A stretch of 64,000 nucleotides of DNA from contig CALHYX010000034.1 of assembly GCA_938041035.1 (NCBI GenBank), positions 17,929-81,928 of the forward strand. The letters run 5' to 3'. The translations under genes were made by a program, and so were the position numbers. Below, piece by piece: positions 26,177-35,123 of this stretch (position 1 is the first letter of the stretch; each line of letters starts with the position of its first letter). Origin of the DNA: an uncultured Acidimicrobiales bacterium. Lineage in GTDB: Bacteria > Actinomycetota > Acidimicrobiia > Acidimicrobiales > SHLQ01. The notes beneath the pieces are model-generated. The model was not told where the DNA came from and ran no database searches. It worked only from the letters and a program-made list of their open reading frames with translations.

Positions 26177-27759
26177 CAACCCCATCCTCTCAAGAACTCA
26201 GCGGACGTTTCGATCTCAACGGGCAGATCGGCGTCGGCGGGCAAGGCGCCGTGTACCGCGCCCACGACCGAGTCACGGGACAAACCGTGGCGCTCAAGGT
26301 CTTCCATGAGCCGTTGGCCGACGACGGCTCGCGGGGCAACTTCGAACGCGAGGTGGCAGCGCTGCGCTCGCTCGATGATGTGGATGGCGTCGTCGCCTTA
26401 CGGGAAGCCGGTGTCGCCGACGGGCGCGGCTGGGTCACCACCGAGCTGTTCCCCACCACGTTGGCCACCCGGCTCCGTTCCCTCGGGCGACTGCAGGCCG
26501 ATGAGGTCAGATCGGTCGCCCGAACCCTGACGGACGGCCTGCAACGGGTTCACGACCGTGGGGTCGTCCATCGCGATCTCAAGCCGTCGAACATCTACCT
26601 CGACGCCCAGGGGGCGCCCGTGCTCGGAGACTTTGGCATCGCTCGTGGGCCCGGCGAGTCGACGCTCACATCCGGTTCGGCGCTTTCGCTCGGCTGGGTG
26701 GCGCCGGAGACCATCGAGGACGGCACGACCTCTCGGGCCTCGGACCGCTATGCGCTCGGCGCCACCATGTATGCACTGCTCGCCGGGCACCCACCCCATT
26801 CCGGACCGACCGGAAGCGAGCCGGCGGTCGGCAAACTGGTACGACGAATCGCGAGCGGGAGTCCGGCGCCTCTACCCTCCTCGACCCCCGCCTGGTTGAG
26901 CGCCGTGATCTTCGGACTCTTGGCCGTCGACCCAGCCGAACGTCCGGAACTCGACCAGGTCGCCGCTGCGCTGAAGGCCGGTGTCGCGCCCGCCGCTACA
27001 TCACCCAGGAGTCGACGACCGATGATCTTTGCGGGGCTCGCCGCGGCGGTCGGCGTGGTAGCTATCGCGCTTGCGCTGCGCGGTTCCGCCAACCCGACGG
27101 CCGACGCCGCGATCAGCAACGCATGCGGTGTCGACGGTCCCGTCGTGTTGTGCGAGACCTTCGACGATCTCGCCGAATGGGAGTGGATCGATGGCGAGCC
27201 GCTCGTCGCCGAGGTCGCCACAGCCGACGGCATCGCCGTTTTCACCCCGCTCGTCGGCGATGACTCCGGAGGGGCCTTTCTCCAGCGGCCGCTGGGCGCC
27301 ACGCCGAGCCGATCCGATCTCCACGCCCGGATCATCCTCCGAGTGACCGGCGACGGCCGGGCTGACAACGGCGAGTGGCAGGCGGTGTTCGCAATGGCCG
27401 ATGAGTCCCAGCACGCGTGGACCATCGGTGTCCAACGCCGCAACCAGGGTTTCGCCCTCGACCTTGGATTCGCCAATCCCCCCGAAGATTTCGGCGGATC
27501 TCTCGCCGAGGTCGACGATTCGCTCGACCGCTGGACCTGCCTCCAGCTGGCGTTGCCGCGCTCGACCGAGGGCCAGCCGTCGCTTTTGCTTGACGGTGAC
27601 CACCGGGTCGACCTGCCCGATGCGCCGGCCGCCGAGTACGGCGAGGCCATGGTTCTTCGCGTCGGGGCCATATGGATGGACGCGCCCAGCTCGGCGCTCG
27701 CACTGGAGGTCGATCAGGTCGCTGTGGCCACCGAGCCCATCATGTGCGACGGCGGCTGA
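26170..27759 (+). CDS. Receptor-type Ser/Thr protein kinase
   Basis: The protein has 529 residues. The kinase domain covers about 15-275: glycine loop IGVGGQGAVYRA, VALKVF lysine near 44, catalytic HRDLKPSN near 133 and GDFGIA near 153. A single transmembrane helix follows (about 285-304, MIFAGLAAAVGVVAIALALR). The outer part (310-529) is a beta-rich domain resembling a LamG/concanavalin-like fold (CETFDDLAEWEW, WTIGVQRRNQGFALDLGF, LLLDGDHRVDLP). No PASTA repeats are present. It starts within the start region of the divergent FHA-like gene, leaving no room for separate promoters. Confidence 0.93.
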   Translation: MTSTPSSQELSGRFDLNGQIGVGGQGAVYRAHDRVTGQTVALKVFHEPLADDGSRGNFEREVAALRSLDDVDGVVALREAGVADGRGWVTTELFPTTLATRLRSLGRLQADEVRSVARTLTDGLQRVHDRGVVHRDLKPSNIYLDAQGAPVLGDFGIARGPGESTLTSGSALSLGWVAPETIEDGTTSRASDRYALGATMYALLAGHPPHSGPTGSEPAVGKLVRRIASGSPAPLPSSTPAWLSAVIFGLLAVDPAERPELDQVAAALKAGVAPAATSPRSRRPMIFAGLAAAVGVVAIALALRGSANPTADAAISNACGVDGPVVLCETFDDLAEWEWIDGEPLVAEVATADGIAVFTPLVGDDSGGAFLQRPLGATPSRSDLHARIILRVTGDGRADNGEWQAVFAMADESQHAWTIGVQRRNQGFALDLGFANPPEDFGGSLAEVDDSLDRWTCLQLALPRSTEGQPSLLLDGDHRVDLPDAPAAEYGEAMVLRVGAIWMDAPSSALALEVDQVAVATEPIMCDGG

Positions 27760-27812
27760 CGTTTCCGCTGCCCGGCGGGAAGATGTTGGCCCTGTGCCCG
27801 GTTGTAAGAGCC

Positions 27813-28388
27813 ATGAGTATCGAGACCCGCAATCCCGGCCCGATCACGATGTACGGCGCCGATTGGTGTGGCGACTGCCGCCGCGCCAAGTCCTGGTTCG
27901 CCGACAACGACATCGAGTACACGTACGTCGACCTCATCGAACAACCCGACGAAACCGAGACGGTGCTCGCCCGCAACGCGGGCCGGAAGAACATTCCGGT
28001 GATCGTTTTCGCCGACGACAGCCACCTGACCGAGCCATCCAACGCCGACCTGCAGGCCAAGGTCGACGAACTGGCCGACGCCACGAAGCCGGCGGCCGGG
28101 GACCCGCAGCGGGTCGTCGTCGACAACGTCGAGGCCTCGCGCTTCGAGTTGCGCACGGAACCCGACGGCGAGTTGATCAGCTTTGCCGATTACTCCGACC
28201 GCAACGGATCGCTCGTCGTGCCCCATGTCGAGACGCTGATGGAACACCGCGGCAACGGTTTCGCCGCCGAGCTCATGGCCGGCGTCGTCACCAACCTGCG
28301 CTCGACGGACCGAACGATCACCCCGCTGTGTCCCTTCGCGGCCGGGTATCTGCGCGATCGGCCCGACACCCACGACCTCCTGGCCTGA
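27813..28388 (+). CDS. Mycoredoxin/glutaredoxin-like domain fused to a YjdJ-type GNAT domain
   Basis: The protein has 191 residues from ATG 27813; the upstream open frame does not look coding. Residues 8-85 form a glutaredoxin fold with active site CGDC (C19, C22) and the cis-Pro segment KNIPVIVF, as in actinobacterial mycoredoxins that reduce mycothiol-mixed disulfides. Residues about 98-185 match the small GNAT family Acetyltransf_CG: NGSLVVPHVETLMEHRGNGF, AAELMAGVV and ITPLCPFAAGYLRDRPD. The second half usually occurs as a separate small protein. The CGDC motif differs from the usual mycoredoxin CGYC-like site. Confidence 0.88.
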   Translation: MSIETRNPGPITMYGADWCGDCRRAKSWFADNDIEYTYVDLIEQPDETETVLARNAGRKNIPVIVFADDSHLTEPSNADLQAKVDELADATKPAAGDPQRVVVDNVEASRFELRTEPDGELISFADYSDRNGSLVVPHVETLMEHRGNGFAAELMAGVVTNLRSTDRTITPLCPFAAGYLRDRPDTHDLLA

Positions 28389-28407
28389 GCATCCGGTTCA
28401 CCCCAGC

Positions 28408-29316
28408 TCAGCTACCGGGAACTTCGATCAGTTCGAGGCAGGCACCGTCGAGATCCCGGAAGAACACCGCGTTGAGTCCATCGATCGGTACCTCCGGACC
28501 CATGTCGAGACGAACGGCCCCGGAATGTTCGACCCCAAGGCGGTCGAGTTCCGCGGTGGCCGCCGCCGCGTCGGCGACCAGCCAGGCCATGCGGAACAGC
28601 CCGACCTGATTGGCGACCGGGTGTGCTCGGGGGCTCGGCGCCGGGTCGAGCCACTGGACGAGATCGATAAACAGGTCGGGCACCTCGGGTAACCCCACAA
28701 CCTGGGTACGGGCCCGACACCGGCCGTCGATCCCGAACGCCGCGCCTGCCAGTTCCATCTCCGCCGCCGGAAAGAGACCCTCGAGCCCCATGATCTCTCG
28801 ATACCACGCTGCGGAGCGGTCGAGGTCGGTGCAGTTGAGCCCGGCGTGCACGAGCCGGACGGCACCAGGCATCTCGATGAACTCCACACAGGTACCGTCC
28901 GGGTCGAACGAACAGAGGAATCGCATAGCGGCCCCGGCGACCTCGGCATCGGCCGGAGCCGACCAGGTGTGCACACCCGCGGCAACGAACGAGCCATGGA
29001 GCTCGTCGAGGTCGGGGTGGGAGAGGCAAACTCGGGCAAAGCCCACCTCGTTTGCCTGGGCCGGCGGGGACCCCACCGGGGTGGGACGTTGCCATTCGAG
29101 CAGATCGATCGCGGGACCGCCGGATCGGTCATCGTGAAGGATGTGGGCATCCCACTGGACGTCGCCGGACAGTCCGAACCCGGTGCCGTCCTGCGGCGGC
29201 GGGTTGGTGTGGGTCGCGGGTCGCAGCCCGATCAGGTCGCGGTAGAACGCGAGCGAGCGATCGAGATCGGTGCAGTTCACGTTCATGTGGACGGTGGACA
29301 GAAGCGACAGGGCCAT
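28408..29316 (-). CDS. Tandem VOC (glyoxalase-like) protein
   Basis: The protein has 302 residues with two vicinal-oxygen-chelate units. The first begins VHMNVNCTDLDRSLAFYRDL and the second VHAGLNCTDLDRSAAWYREI. Each ends with a metal-ligand-type segment (DPDGTCVEFIEMPG; DLDGACLELIEVPG). Two such modules in one chain can form one or two metal sites, used by glyoxalases, ring-cleaving dioxygenases and epimerases. The specific substrate cannot be told. Upstream, between this gene and the hydrolase, lie three copies of a 19-bp repeat. Confidence 0.9.
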   Translation of the reverse strand: MALSLLSTVHMNVNCTDLDRSLAFYRDLIGLRPATHTNPPPQDGTGFGLSGDVQWDAHILHDDRSGGPAIDLLEWQRPTPVGSPPAQANEVGFARVCLSHPDLDELHGSFVAAGVHTWSAPADAEVAGAAMRFLCSFDPDGTCVEFIEMPGAVRLVHAGLNCTDLDRSAAWYREIMGLEGLFPAAEMELAGAAFGIDGRCRARTQVVGLPEVPDLFIDLVQWLDPAPSPRAHPVANQVGLFRMAWLVADAAAATAELDRLGVEHSGAVRLDMGPEVPIDGLNAVFFRDLDGACLELIEVPGS

Positions 29317-29333
29317 AGCCGCGTTCTAGTCGA

Positions 29334-29390
29334 CCTGCGTGGACACCGAAAGCCTGCGTGGACGCCGAAAGCCTACGTGGACACCGAAGG
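29334..29390. repeat. Three tandem copies of a 19-bp repeat
   Basis: CCTGCGTGGACACCGAAAG (29334-29352), CCTGCGTGGACGCCGAAAG (29353-29371) and CCTACGTGGACACCGAAGG (29372-29390) differ at one to three positions. They fill the gap between the VOC gene start (29316) and the end of the hydrolase gene (29396), so they sit in the VOC gene's 5' region if it has its own promoter. Confidence 0.85.
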
Positions 29391-29395
29391 ACCCG

Positions 29396-30493
29396 TCAGC
29401 GGGCCAGCCACGCCACCAGCTGGGTCTGGACGCGTTCGTCGCGCAGCAATCCGCTGTGGTGCACGCCCCCGAACACGACCTGCTTGGCTCCCTCGACGGC
29501 GGAGGCACTCGCGGGACGAACGACGAGATCCCCGAGCAGGCGACCCAGCGGTCCATCGGGGTTTTCCATCACCGTGCCGGCGATCGTCGCGATTTCGTCG
29601 TCCGCCCCGATGTCTTTGGCAGATGCCGTGTCCCTGGCGGATGCCGTGTCCTCGAGAGATGCGGCGGGCCCGTGCGCACCGTGCCGTAGATCCTGGATGC
29701 CCGCGCTGCGCCGCCCGACGAAGTCGGCGAGCGGCCTGCTGTACGGCGTGCTGGCCAACGCTCGGCTTGCCCATTCGACCCCCTTTTCAATGGGGGAGCC
29801 GAGATGAGGCGCGCCGATCGTGATGATGGCGGGCTGCTCGACGCCGTCGGTCCAGGCGAGCGACGCCCCGCGAGCGGAGCCGAGCGCGGCGCGGGCGACA
29901 AGGCCACCCATCGAGAACCCGACCAGCGCCGGCGATGCCAACGTTGATCCGGCGCGGTCGATCGCGTCGGCCAGCTCGAGGCCCGAGGCGGCGACGCTAC
30001 GACCGGTGTTGTATCGCACCAGCGCGACCGGATGGCCCGCGGCGAGTAGCCGGTCGACCACGCCGGCCTCGTGCCAGACGGTCTCGGTCTCCCCCAGCCC
30101 GTGCAGCAGCACCGCCGGCCGCTTTGGACCAGCCGACCCGGATTCTTCGGCCCGGAGAACTTCGACGATGGCGGTCTGCACCCCCGCGTCGGCGGGGCGC
30201 CGGTCGTGCAGCTCGTCACCCCAGAGCGCGTTCCCGACCGGTACGAGCCGGCCGAGCGTCGCGCTGCGGTGGGCCGCGGCTCCCGCGGTGGCCGCCCCGA
30301 TCGAGCGCACCGCGGCGTAGACGGCCGCCGTCCCGCGCCACCCGGCGCCGACGCCGGGTAGGTGGCCGGCGACTCGAATCCACGGCGTCACGATCGCGCT
30401 GTGCATCGCTTCGACCGTGTCGGTGACCCTCTCCACGGCCAACGCGGCGAGAGGGCCGGCGTCCTCATCGTCAGGGGTCGAAGGGGGATCCAC
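29396..30493 (-). CDS. Alpha/beta hydrolase (lipase/PGAP1-like)
   Basis: The protein has 365 residues. The hydrolase core starts near residue 125: AVLLHGLGETETVWHEAGVV, the oxyanion loop, then the nucleophile elbow GFSMGG (Ser about 195). This is followed by AAIITIGAPHLGSP-like sequence (IITIGAPHLGSP), a pattern seen in triacylglycerol lipases and PGAP1-like esterases. The N-terminal 120 residues are helical and Ala-rich, without a signal peptide. A short internal duplication DTASARDTASAKD lies near residue 285. The catalytic His is probably in GGVHHSGLL near the C-terminus. Confidence 0.85.
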   Translation of the reverse strand: MDPPSTPDDEDAGPLAALAVERVTDTVEAMHSAIVTPWIRVAGHLPGVGAGWRGTAAVYAAVRSIGAATAGAAAHRSATLGRLVPVGNALWGDELHDRRPADAGVQTAIVEVLRAEESGSAGPKRPAVLLHGLGETETVWHEAGVVDRLLAAGHPVALVRYNTGRSVAASGLELADAIDRAGSTLASPALVGFSMGGLVARAALGSARGASLAWTDGVEQPAIITIGAPHLGSPIEKGVEWASRALASTPYSRPLADFVGRRSAGIQDLRHGAHGPAASLEDTASARDTASAKDIGADDEIATIAGTVMENPDGPLGRLLGDLVVRPASASAVEGAKQVVFGGVHHSGLLRDERVQTQLVAWLAR

Positions 30494-30547
30494 CTCGGAA
30501 TCCTCGCACAGTCCGCCAGGGTCCAGCCGAGGTGGCTGGCGATGCAG

Positions 30548-30943
30548 CTAGTCCATGTACCAAGTCCCGAGGGGACCCGAGAACACGACGTAAAGAGCGA
30601 TGGCACCGATGACGGCGAACGCGATGAGGGCCAGGTCGGTGCGGTTCAGACGGAGTCTGCGGGTGGCACCCAACCACGTGGCCAGCGCCACCACGGAAGG
30701 CAGCGACGCCAGCACGCCGAGCCCGGAAGCGACGTACAACCAGGAGTTCGCCGTCTTGGGATCCGGGGTGGCGTAGGTCGGCCAGGCGCCGAACGTCCGG
30801 CTGGTGTCCCAGGCAAACAGGTACAACAGCCCCACGGTGAGCAGGGGCACCGCGGCGAGCACGACGCTCACAACCCGCACGACTCGCTCCGTGGCATCGT
30901 TCGAAGGGAGGTCTTCGTCGACCCCGCTCAGCAAAGCTTCCAT
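30548..30943 (-). CDS. Membrane protein, three helices
   Basis: The protein has 131 residues with an acidic N-terminus and three hydrophobic segments (about 22-44, 70-90, 104-125: VVSVVLAAVPLLTVGLLYLF, LYVASGLGVLASLPSVVALA, LALIAFAVIGAIALYVVF). I recognise no family. It stands between the hydrolase (55 bases) and the FHA membrane-protein gene (103 bases) on the same strand. The long open frame on the opposite strand here is a shadow. Confidence 0.72.
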   Translation of the reverse strand: MEALLSGVDEDLPSNDATERVVRVVSVVLAAVPLLTVGLLYLFAWDTSRTFGAWPTYATPDPKTANSWLYVASGLGVLASLPSVVALATWLGATRRLRLNRTDLALIAFAVIGAIALYVVFSGPLGTWYMD

Positions 30944-31045
30944 GCCCCCACGGTACCGATCGTTCCCGCGGTCCGTCCAGGGTCGACGACGACCGAAGCG
31001 CCGACCGCCGAAATCGATGACCGGTCGCGGCCGACGGAGAACCCG

Positions 31046-32440
31046 CTACCCGCCGAGGGAAACGGCGAAGATCGTGTCGACACCGTCGTCGTTGGTGAAG
31101 TCCTCGACGAAGATCTCGATCTGGCCTCGCTCGAGCGTGCTGACGAGATAGGCGTCGCGCCGGGGCAGGTCCACCCCTTCGAACCGGACGGCGCAACCGT
31201 CGTCCACATCGACCGCGCCCAGCGGCCCCGGAGGCATGTTGATGAGGAAGTTCTCGTCGACATCGAGGATGTCGACCTGCAGGGTCGGAACATCGTCGTA
31301 GCCCTCGGCGGCCAGATTGTCGCAGGGCACGTCGAGCATCACGATGATGCCGTGGACGACGGCATAGGTCTCCGTCGACGGGGCGGCGGTCGTCGACGGC
31401 GGCACCGTCGTGGTCGGAGGCGGAACCGTCGTGGTCGGCGGTGGCACCGTAGTCGCCGGAACCGTCGTCGGCGGCACGGTCGTCGGTGTCACGGTGGTCG
31501 GTGGCGGCGGAGCGGGAGTGGTCGTCGGAGCCGGCGTCGGCGGGGGCGCCGGGGGGCTGAACGGTTGGGTGGTGGCGACCGGCGGCGCAGGAGACACCGC
31601 CGTGTCGTCGTCGCCCGCGCGCAGCAGCACGAAGGCGGCGATGCCGACGAAACAGAACGCGAGGAACCCGAACACGGCGAGCAGGGCGGTTTTGCTGCCT
31701 CCACCGGTCGCCGGGGGCGGAGGGGTATACCCCGGCGGCCCGGGCGGACCGCCCGGAGGCGGCACCAGGCCTGGAGGCGGCGCCGGCTCGTCGTACGCCG
31801 CGGGCGCAACGGCCATCGGCGTGGTGGGGGCAGGTGGACTCGGCGGTGGTGCCGGCGTGGCCGGTGGCGGTGCAGGCGCGGCCGGGGGTGGAGCAGGCGC
31901 GGCCGGCGGCGGTGCAGGCGCGGTCGGGGGTGGAGCAGGCGCGGCCGGCGGCGGTGGTGGTGCGGGCGTGGCCGGCGGCGGCGTTGGACTGGTCGGCGGC
32001 GGCGGTGGAACCGGGTCGGTTGGCGGAAGGACGACATCGGAGGAGTCGACGGTCACCGTCTCCATGTCATCGAGCACGACCGGCGTCAGCACCTGCAGGC
32101 TGATCGAACCCTCATCCGATGTGCCCAGCCGAAGTTCGAGGTTCTCATCGATCGGCAACTCGCTGATCTTCTGTCCCGCATGGAAAGTGCCGTTGGCCGA
32201 GCCGTCGTCGACCGCAAACCACCGACCATCGCGTTGCTCCAGGATGAGGTGCGACCGCGAAACGTCGGCCGCATCGAGGACGACATCGCTGGTGCTGCCC
32301 CGACCGACAACCGCTCTGTCGCCATCTTCCAACACCACTTGTTCACCGTTGGCGTTCACGATGACGATCAGCACAAGGCGGTCCCAGCTTTCCTCGACAT
32401 TACGAGAGTGTCCCACCTCGGTGACGGTCGATCCACTCAC
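31046..32440 (-). CDS. FHA-domain membrane protein with Pro-rich linkers
   Basis: The protein has 464 residues from GTG 32440. Residues 25-115 form a canonical FHA domain: VVGRGSTSDVVLD, SRSHLILEQRDGRWFAVDDG and SANGTF, so the phosphothreonine-binding residues are present. A very long Pro/Ala spacer (about 140-225, repeats of PAPPP) leads to one transmembrane helix (about 248-270, ALLAVFGFLAFCFVGIAAFV). A Thr/Pro-rich outer linker follows (TTTVPPP repeats), then a small extracytoplasmic beta domain with two Cys (about 375-464). It is a natural target for one of the Ser/Thr kinases in the window; the outer domain is unassigned. Confidence 0.88.
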   Translation of the reverse strand: MSGSTVTEVGHSRNVEESWDRLVLIVIVNANGEQVVLEDGDRAVVGRGSTSDVVLDAADVSRSHLILEQRDGRWFAVDDGSANGTFHAGQKISELPIDENLELRLGTSDEGSISLQVLTPVVLDDMETVTVDSSDVVLPPTDPVPPPPPTSPTPPPATPAPPPPPAAPAPPPTAPAPPPAAPAPPPAAPAPPPATPAPPPSPPAPTTPMAVAPAAYDEPAPPPGLVPPPGGPPGPPGYTPPPPATGGGSKTALLAVFGFLAFCFVGIAAFVLLRAGDDDTAVSPAPPVATTQPFSPPAPPPTPAPTTTPAPPPPTTVTPTTVPPTTVPATTVPPPTTTVPPPTTTVPPSTTAAPSTETYAVVHGIIVMLDVPCDNLAAEGYDDVPTLQVDILDVDENFLINMPPGPLGAVDVDDGCAVRFEGVDLPRRDAYLVSTLERGQIEIFVEDFTNDDGVDTIFAVSLGG

Positions 32441-32475
32441 CCCACGGTCGTTTTCCCATCGAAACGCGACGGCTC

Positions 32476-33279
32476 CTAGCGGCCGCGGAAGGTGGCGTCG
32501 CGTTTCTCGATCCAGGCCATCGCCGCCTCCACAACGTCCTCGGTCGCGAAGTTGACCGTCTGGGCGCGGCCCTCGTCGAACAACGACTGGGCCATCGACT
32601 GCGACATCGAATTGTTCAACAGGGCCTTCGACATGCTCAACGCGATCGGTGGGCCCGCAGCCACCCGGGATGCCCAGTCCTGCACGAAGCCGTCGAGTTC
32701 AGCAGCTGCGACGACCCGGTTCACCAGCCCCATCTCCGCCGCCGTCTCCGCGGAGATCACCTCGGCCAATAGCACCAACTCCTTGGCCTTGTGCAGGCCG
32801 ATCAGCCGGGGCAGCAGCCACGAACCGCCACCATCGATCGACAGTCCCCGCCGGGCAAAGATCTCGGAGAAACGGGCCCGGTCCGAAGCCACGATGAGGT
32901 CACAGCCCAGCGCCAGATTCATCCCGGCGCCCGCGGCTACTCCGTCGACGCGAGCGATCGTTGGCTTGGGCATCTCGTGCAGCGCCAACACGCATTCACC
33001 CACCCGTTGCATCGACAGCAGTCCGTTCCCTCTCGGGGAGTCGGCGCCGTCACCCGACTGGCCGAGCCCGCCCACGTCCGCTCCCGAGCAGAAGTCGTCG
33101 CCGGCGCCGGTCACCACGACCGCACGCACCGAATCGTCGTATTTGAGTTCGTCGAGCACCGCTTTGAGGCGTACCCACCCGTCGGCGGTGACCGCGTTCT
33201 TCACCTGCGGTCGGTTCAGCGTCACCGTCGCGACCGCGCCCTCGCGAGCGACCAGGAGTTCCGATTCGTTCTCGTCCAT
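32476..33279 (-). CDS. Enoyl-CoA hydratase/isomerase family protein
   Basis: The protein has 267 residues of the crotonase fold: VATVTLNRPQVKNAVTADGW, AVVVTGAGDDFCSGAD (first oxyanion segment) and VDGVAAGAGMNLALGCDLIV (second oxyanion segment, GAGMN). The acid/base pair of classical enoyl-CoA hydratases is not fully evident: SEIFARRGLSIDGGGSW has Asp where the second Glu often stands. The reaction may therefore be an isomerase type. It lies 45 bases behind xsc on the same strand and is probably co-transcribed, but a metabolic link to sulfoacetaldehyde is only inferred. Confidence 0.9.
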   Translation of the reverse strand: MDENESELLVAREGAVATVTLNRPQVKNAVTADGWVRLKAVLDELKYDDSVRAVVVTGAGDDFCSGADVGGLGQSGDGADSPRGNGLLSMQRVGECVLALHEMPKPTIARVDGVAAGAGMNLALGCDLIVASDRARFSEIFARRGLSIDGGGSWLLPRLIGLHKAKELVLLAEVISAETAAEMGLVNRVVAAAELDGFVQDWASRVAAGPPIALSMSKALLNNSMSQSMAQSLFDEGRAQTVNFATEDVVEAAMAWIEKRDATFRGR

Positions 33280-33324
33280 GGACCGACGCTACGACCCCGA
33301 CCCGCGTGGGTCGAAACAGAGCGC

Positions 33325-35091
33325 CTAGACGAAATCCTTGTACTTGTTGAGGTGGCGAACCGGGGTGGACAGGGCGTCCTTCCGGAAGGGATCGCCAAGC
33401 TCCTTGGTGCACATGATCTCGATCACCGTGGTGACGCGGTTGTTCATCTGGTCGGCAATGGCATCGGTGAGCGCGGCGCCCACGTTGTCGATCTTGTCGA
33501 CCCGGACCCCCTTCGCCCCCATGGCCTCGGCGATCTCGGCGTAGTTCTCGCCACCGTCGAGTTCGCCGGCGACGAAGCGGCGGCCGTAGAAGTCGACCTG
33601 GTTCTTCTTCTCTGCGCCCCACTGCCGGTTGTGGAAGACCACCGCGGTCACCGGGATGTCGTGACGCACCGCGGTCATGACCTCGGTCATCGACATCGCC
33701 CAGGCGCCGTCGCCGGCATAGGAAACCGCGGGACGGTCCGGCGCCGCGGCCTTGGCACCGATGATGGTCGGCAGTGCGTAACCGCAGTTGCCCCACGACA
33801 TCGCAGCGAAGAAGCTGCGGGGTTCCTCAAAGCGAAGGTAGGAGTTGGCGACCGAATTGATGTTGCCGATGTCGGTCGAGACCATGACCCGCGGCGGCAT
33901 CGCCTTTTCGAGTTCACGCAGCACCTGTCGAGGGTGCAGCCAGTCGCTGGCCTCGGCCTGGGCCTCGGCGATCATTTCGAGACTGAACTCGTCGGTCTCG
34001 TGGGTCCACTCGTCGAGCTCGGCCTCCCATGCGGTCTGCTCCTCGACCATCGTGGCGGTGCGGGCCTCGAGCGTCGCGTCGCACGCCAGCTCCCGGTCGG
34101 CGATCCGCTCCAGGATCGCCTCCGCGGCGGCACCGGCATCGCCGTGAATGGCGACCGACACCGGCTTCACCAGGCCGAGCATCTTGTTGTCGGCATCGAC
34201 CTGAATGATCTTGGCATCGGCCGGCCAGTAGTCCATGTCGTGCTGGGGCAGTGTGCCGAACGGGCCCAACCGGGTGCCGAGCGCCAACACCACATCGGCC
34301 TGGGCGATCAACTTCATCGCCGCCTTGGAGCCCTGGTAGCCGAGCGGGCCACACCATTGGGCGTGCGATGCCGGGAACGAATCGTTGTGCAGATAGCTGT
34401 TGACCACCGGGCAGCCGAGACGCTCGGCGAGGGCAACGCACTCGTCCATCGCGTCACCCATCACCACCCCGCCGCCGGAGAGCAGCACCGGGAATTCCGC
34501 CGCGGCCAGCAGCTCGGCCGCCTCATCCAAACTCTTGCGGCCACCGGCGCCCCGATCGAGAACCTGCGGGGTGGGTATCTCCACATCGATGTCGCCATAG
34601 AAGCGGTCGCGGGGCACGTTCAACTGCGTCGGGCCCATCTCGGACAACGCCCGGTCGAAGCAGCGGGCGGTGAGCTCGGCCATCCGGCGCTCGTTGTTGA
34701 CGTGACCCTGATACTTGGTGAACTCCTGGAACATCGGAAGCTGGTTCGCTTCCTGGAACCCGCCGAGGCCGATGCCCATCGTCCCCGTTTCCGGCGTGAC
34801 GATCACGACCGGCGAGTGGGCCCAGAACGCGGCCGCGATAGCGGTCACACAGTTGGAGATACCCGGCCCGTTCTGGCCGATGACCACGCCATGACGCCCC
34901 GACACGCGGGCGAACCCATCGGCCATGTGCGCGGCCCCCTGCTCGTGCACCACCGGCACCAGGCGAATGCCGGCCGGAGCAAAGATGTCCATGGCGTCCA
35001 TGAAGGCCGAACCCATGATGCCGAACGCCACCGATACGCCCTGGGCAACCAGGGTCTCCACGAACGCTTCACTCGGCGTCATACGCGTCAT
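33325..35091 (-). CDS. xsc: Sulfoacetaldehyde acetyltransferase (ThDP-dependent)
   Basis: The protein has 588 residues from ATG 35091, with GGAG six bases upstream; a TTG at 35103 is less likely. The three ThDP-enzyme domains are present: the N-terminal Pyr domain with VPVVHEQGAAHMADGFAR (conserved Glu), the central domain, and the C-terminal PP domain with the ThDP-Mg motif GDGAWAMSMTEVMTAVR ending at NRQWGAEKKNQ. The tail DPFRKDALSTPVRHLNKYKDFV region and the FGIMGSAFMDAMDIF start are characteristic of Xsc among ThDP enzymes. Xsc converts sulfoacetaldehyde and phosphate into acetyl phosphate and sulfite, a key step in taurine, isethionate and related sulfonate use. Upstream desulfonation genes (taurine transaminase, transporter) are not in the window. 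Confidence 0.93.
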   Translation of the reverse strand: MTRMTPSEAFVETLVAQGVSVAFGIMGSAFMDAMDIFAPAGIRLVPVVHEQGAAHMADGFARVSGRHGVVIGQNGPGISNCVTAIAAAFWAHSPVVIVTPETGTMGIGLGGFQEANQLPMFQEFTKYQGHVNNERRMAELTARCFDRALSEMGPTQLNVPRDRFYGDIDVEIPTPQVLDRGAGGRKSLDEAAELLAAAEFPVLLSGGGVVMGDAMDECVALAERLGCPVVNSYLHNDSFPASHAQWCGPLGYQGSKAAMKLIAQADVVLALGTRLGPFGTLPQHDMDYWPADAKIIQVDADNKMLGLVKPVSVAIHGDAGAAAEAILERIADRELACDATLEARTATMVEEQTAWEAELDEWTHETDEFSLEMIAEAQAEASDWLHPRQVLRELEKAMPPRVMVSTDIGNINSVANSYLRFEEPRSFFAAMSWGNCGYALPTIIGAKAAAPDRPAVSYAGDGAWAMSMTEVMTAVRHDIPVTAVVFHNRQWGAEKKNQVDFYGRRFVAGELDGGENYAEIAEAMGAKGVRVDKIDNVGAALTDAIADQMNNRVTTVIEIMCTKELGDPFRKDALSTPVRHLNKYKDFV

Positions 35092-35123
35092 CACAAACTC
35101 CAAAACTCAAACGGGCGGAAGGG

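Noticed and set aside
30362..32479. Very long open frame on the forward strand opposite the hydrolase, membrane and FHA genes
   Set aside because: Arg/His/Gly-rich low-complexity translation without any domain; it is the shadow of the GC-rich, proline-coding reverse-strand genes.
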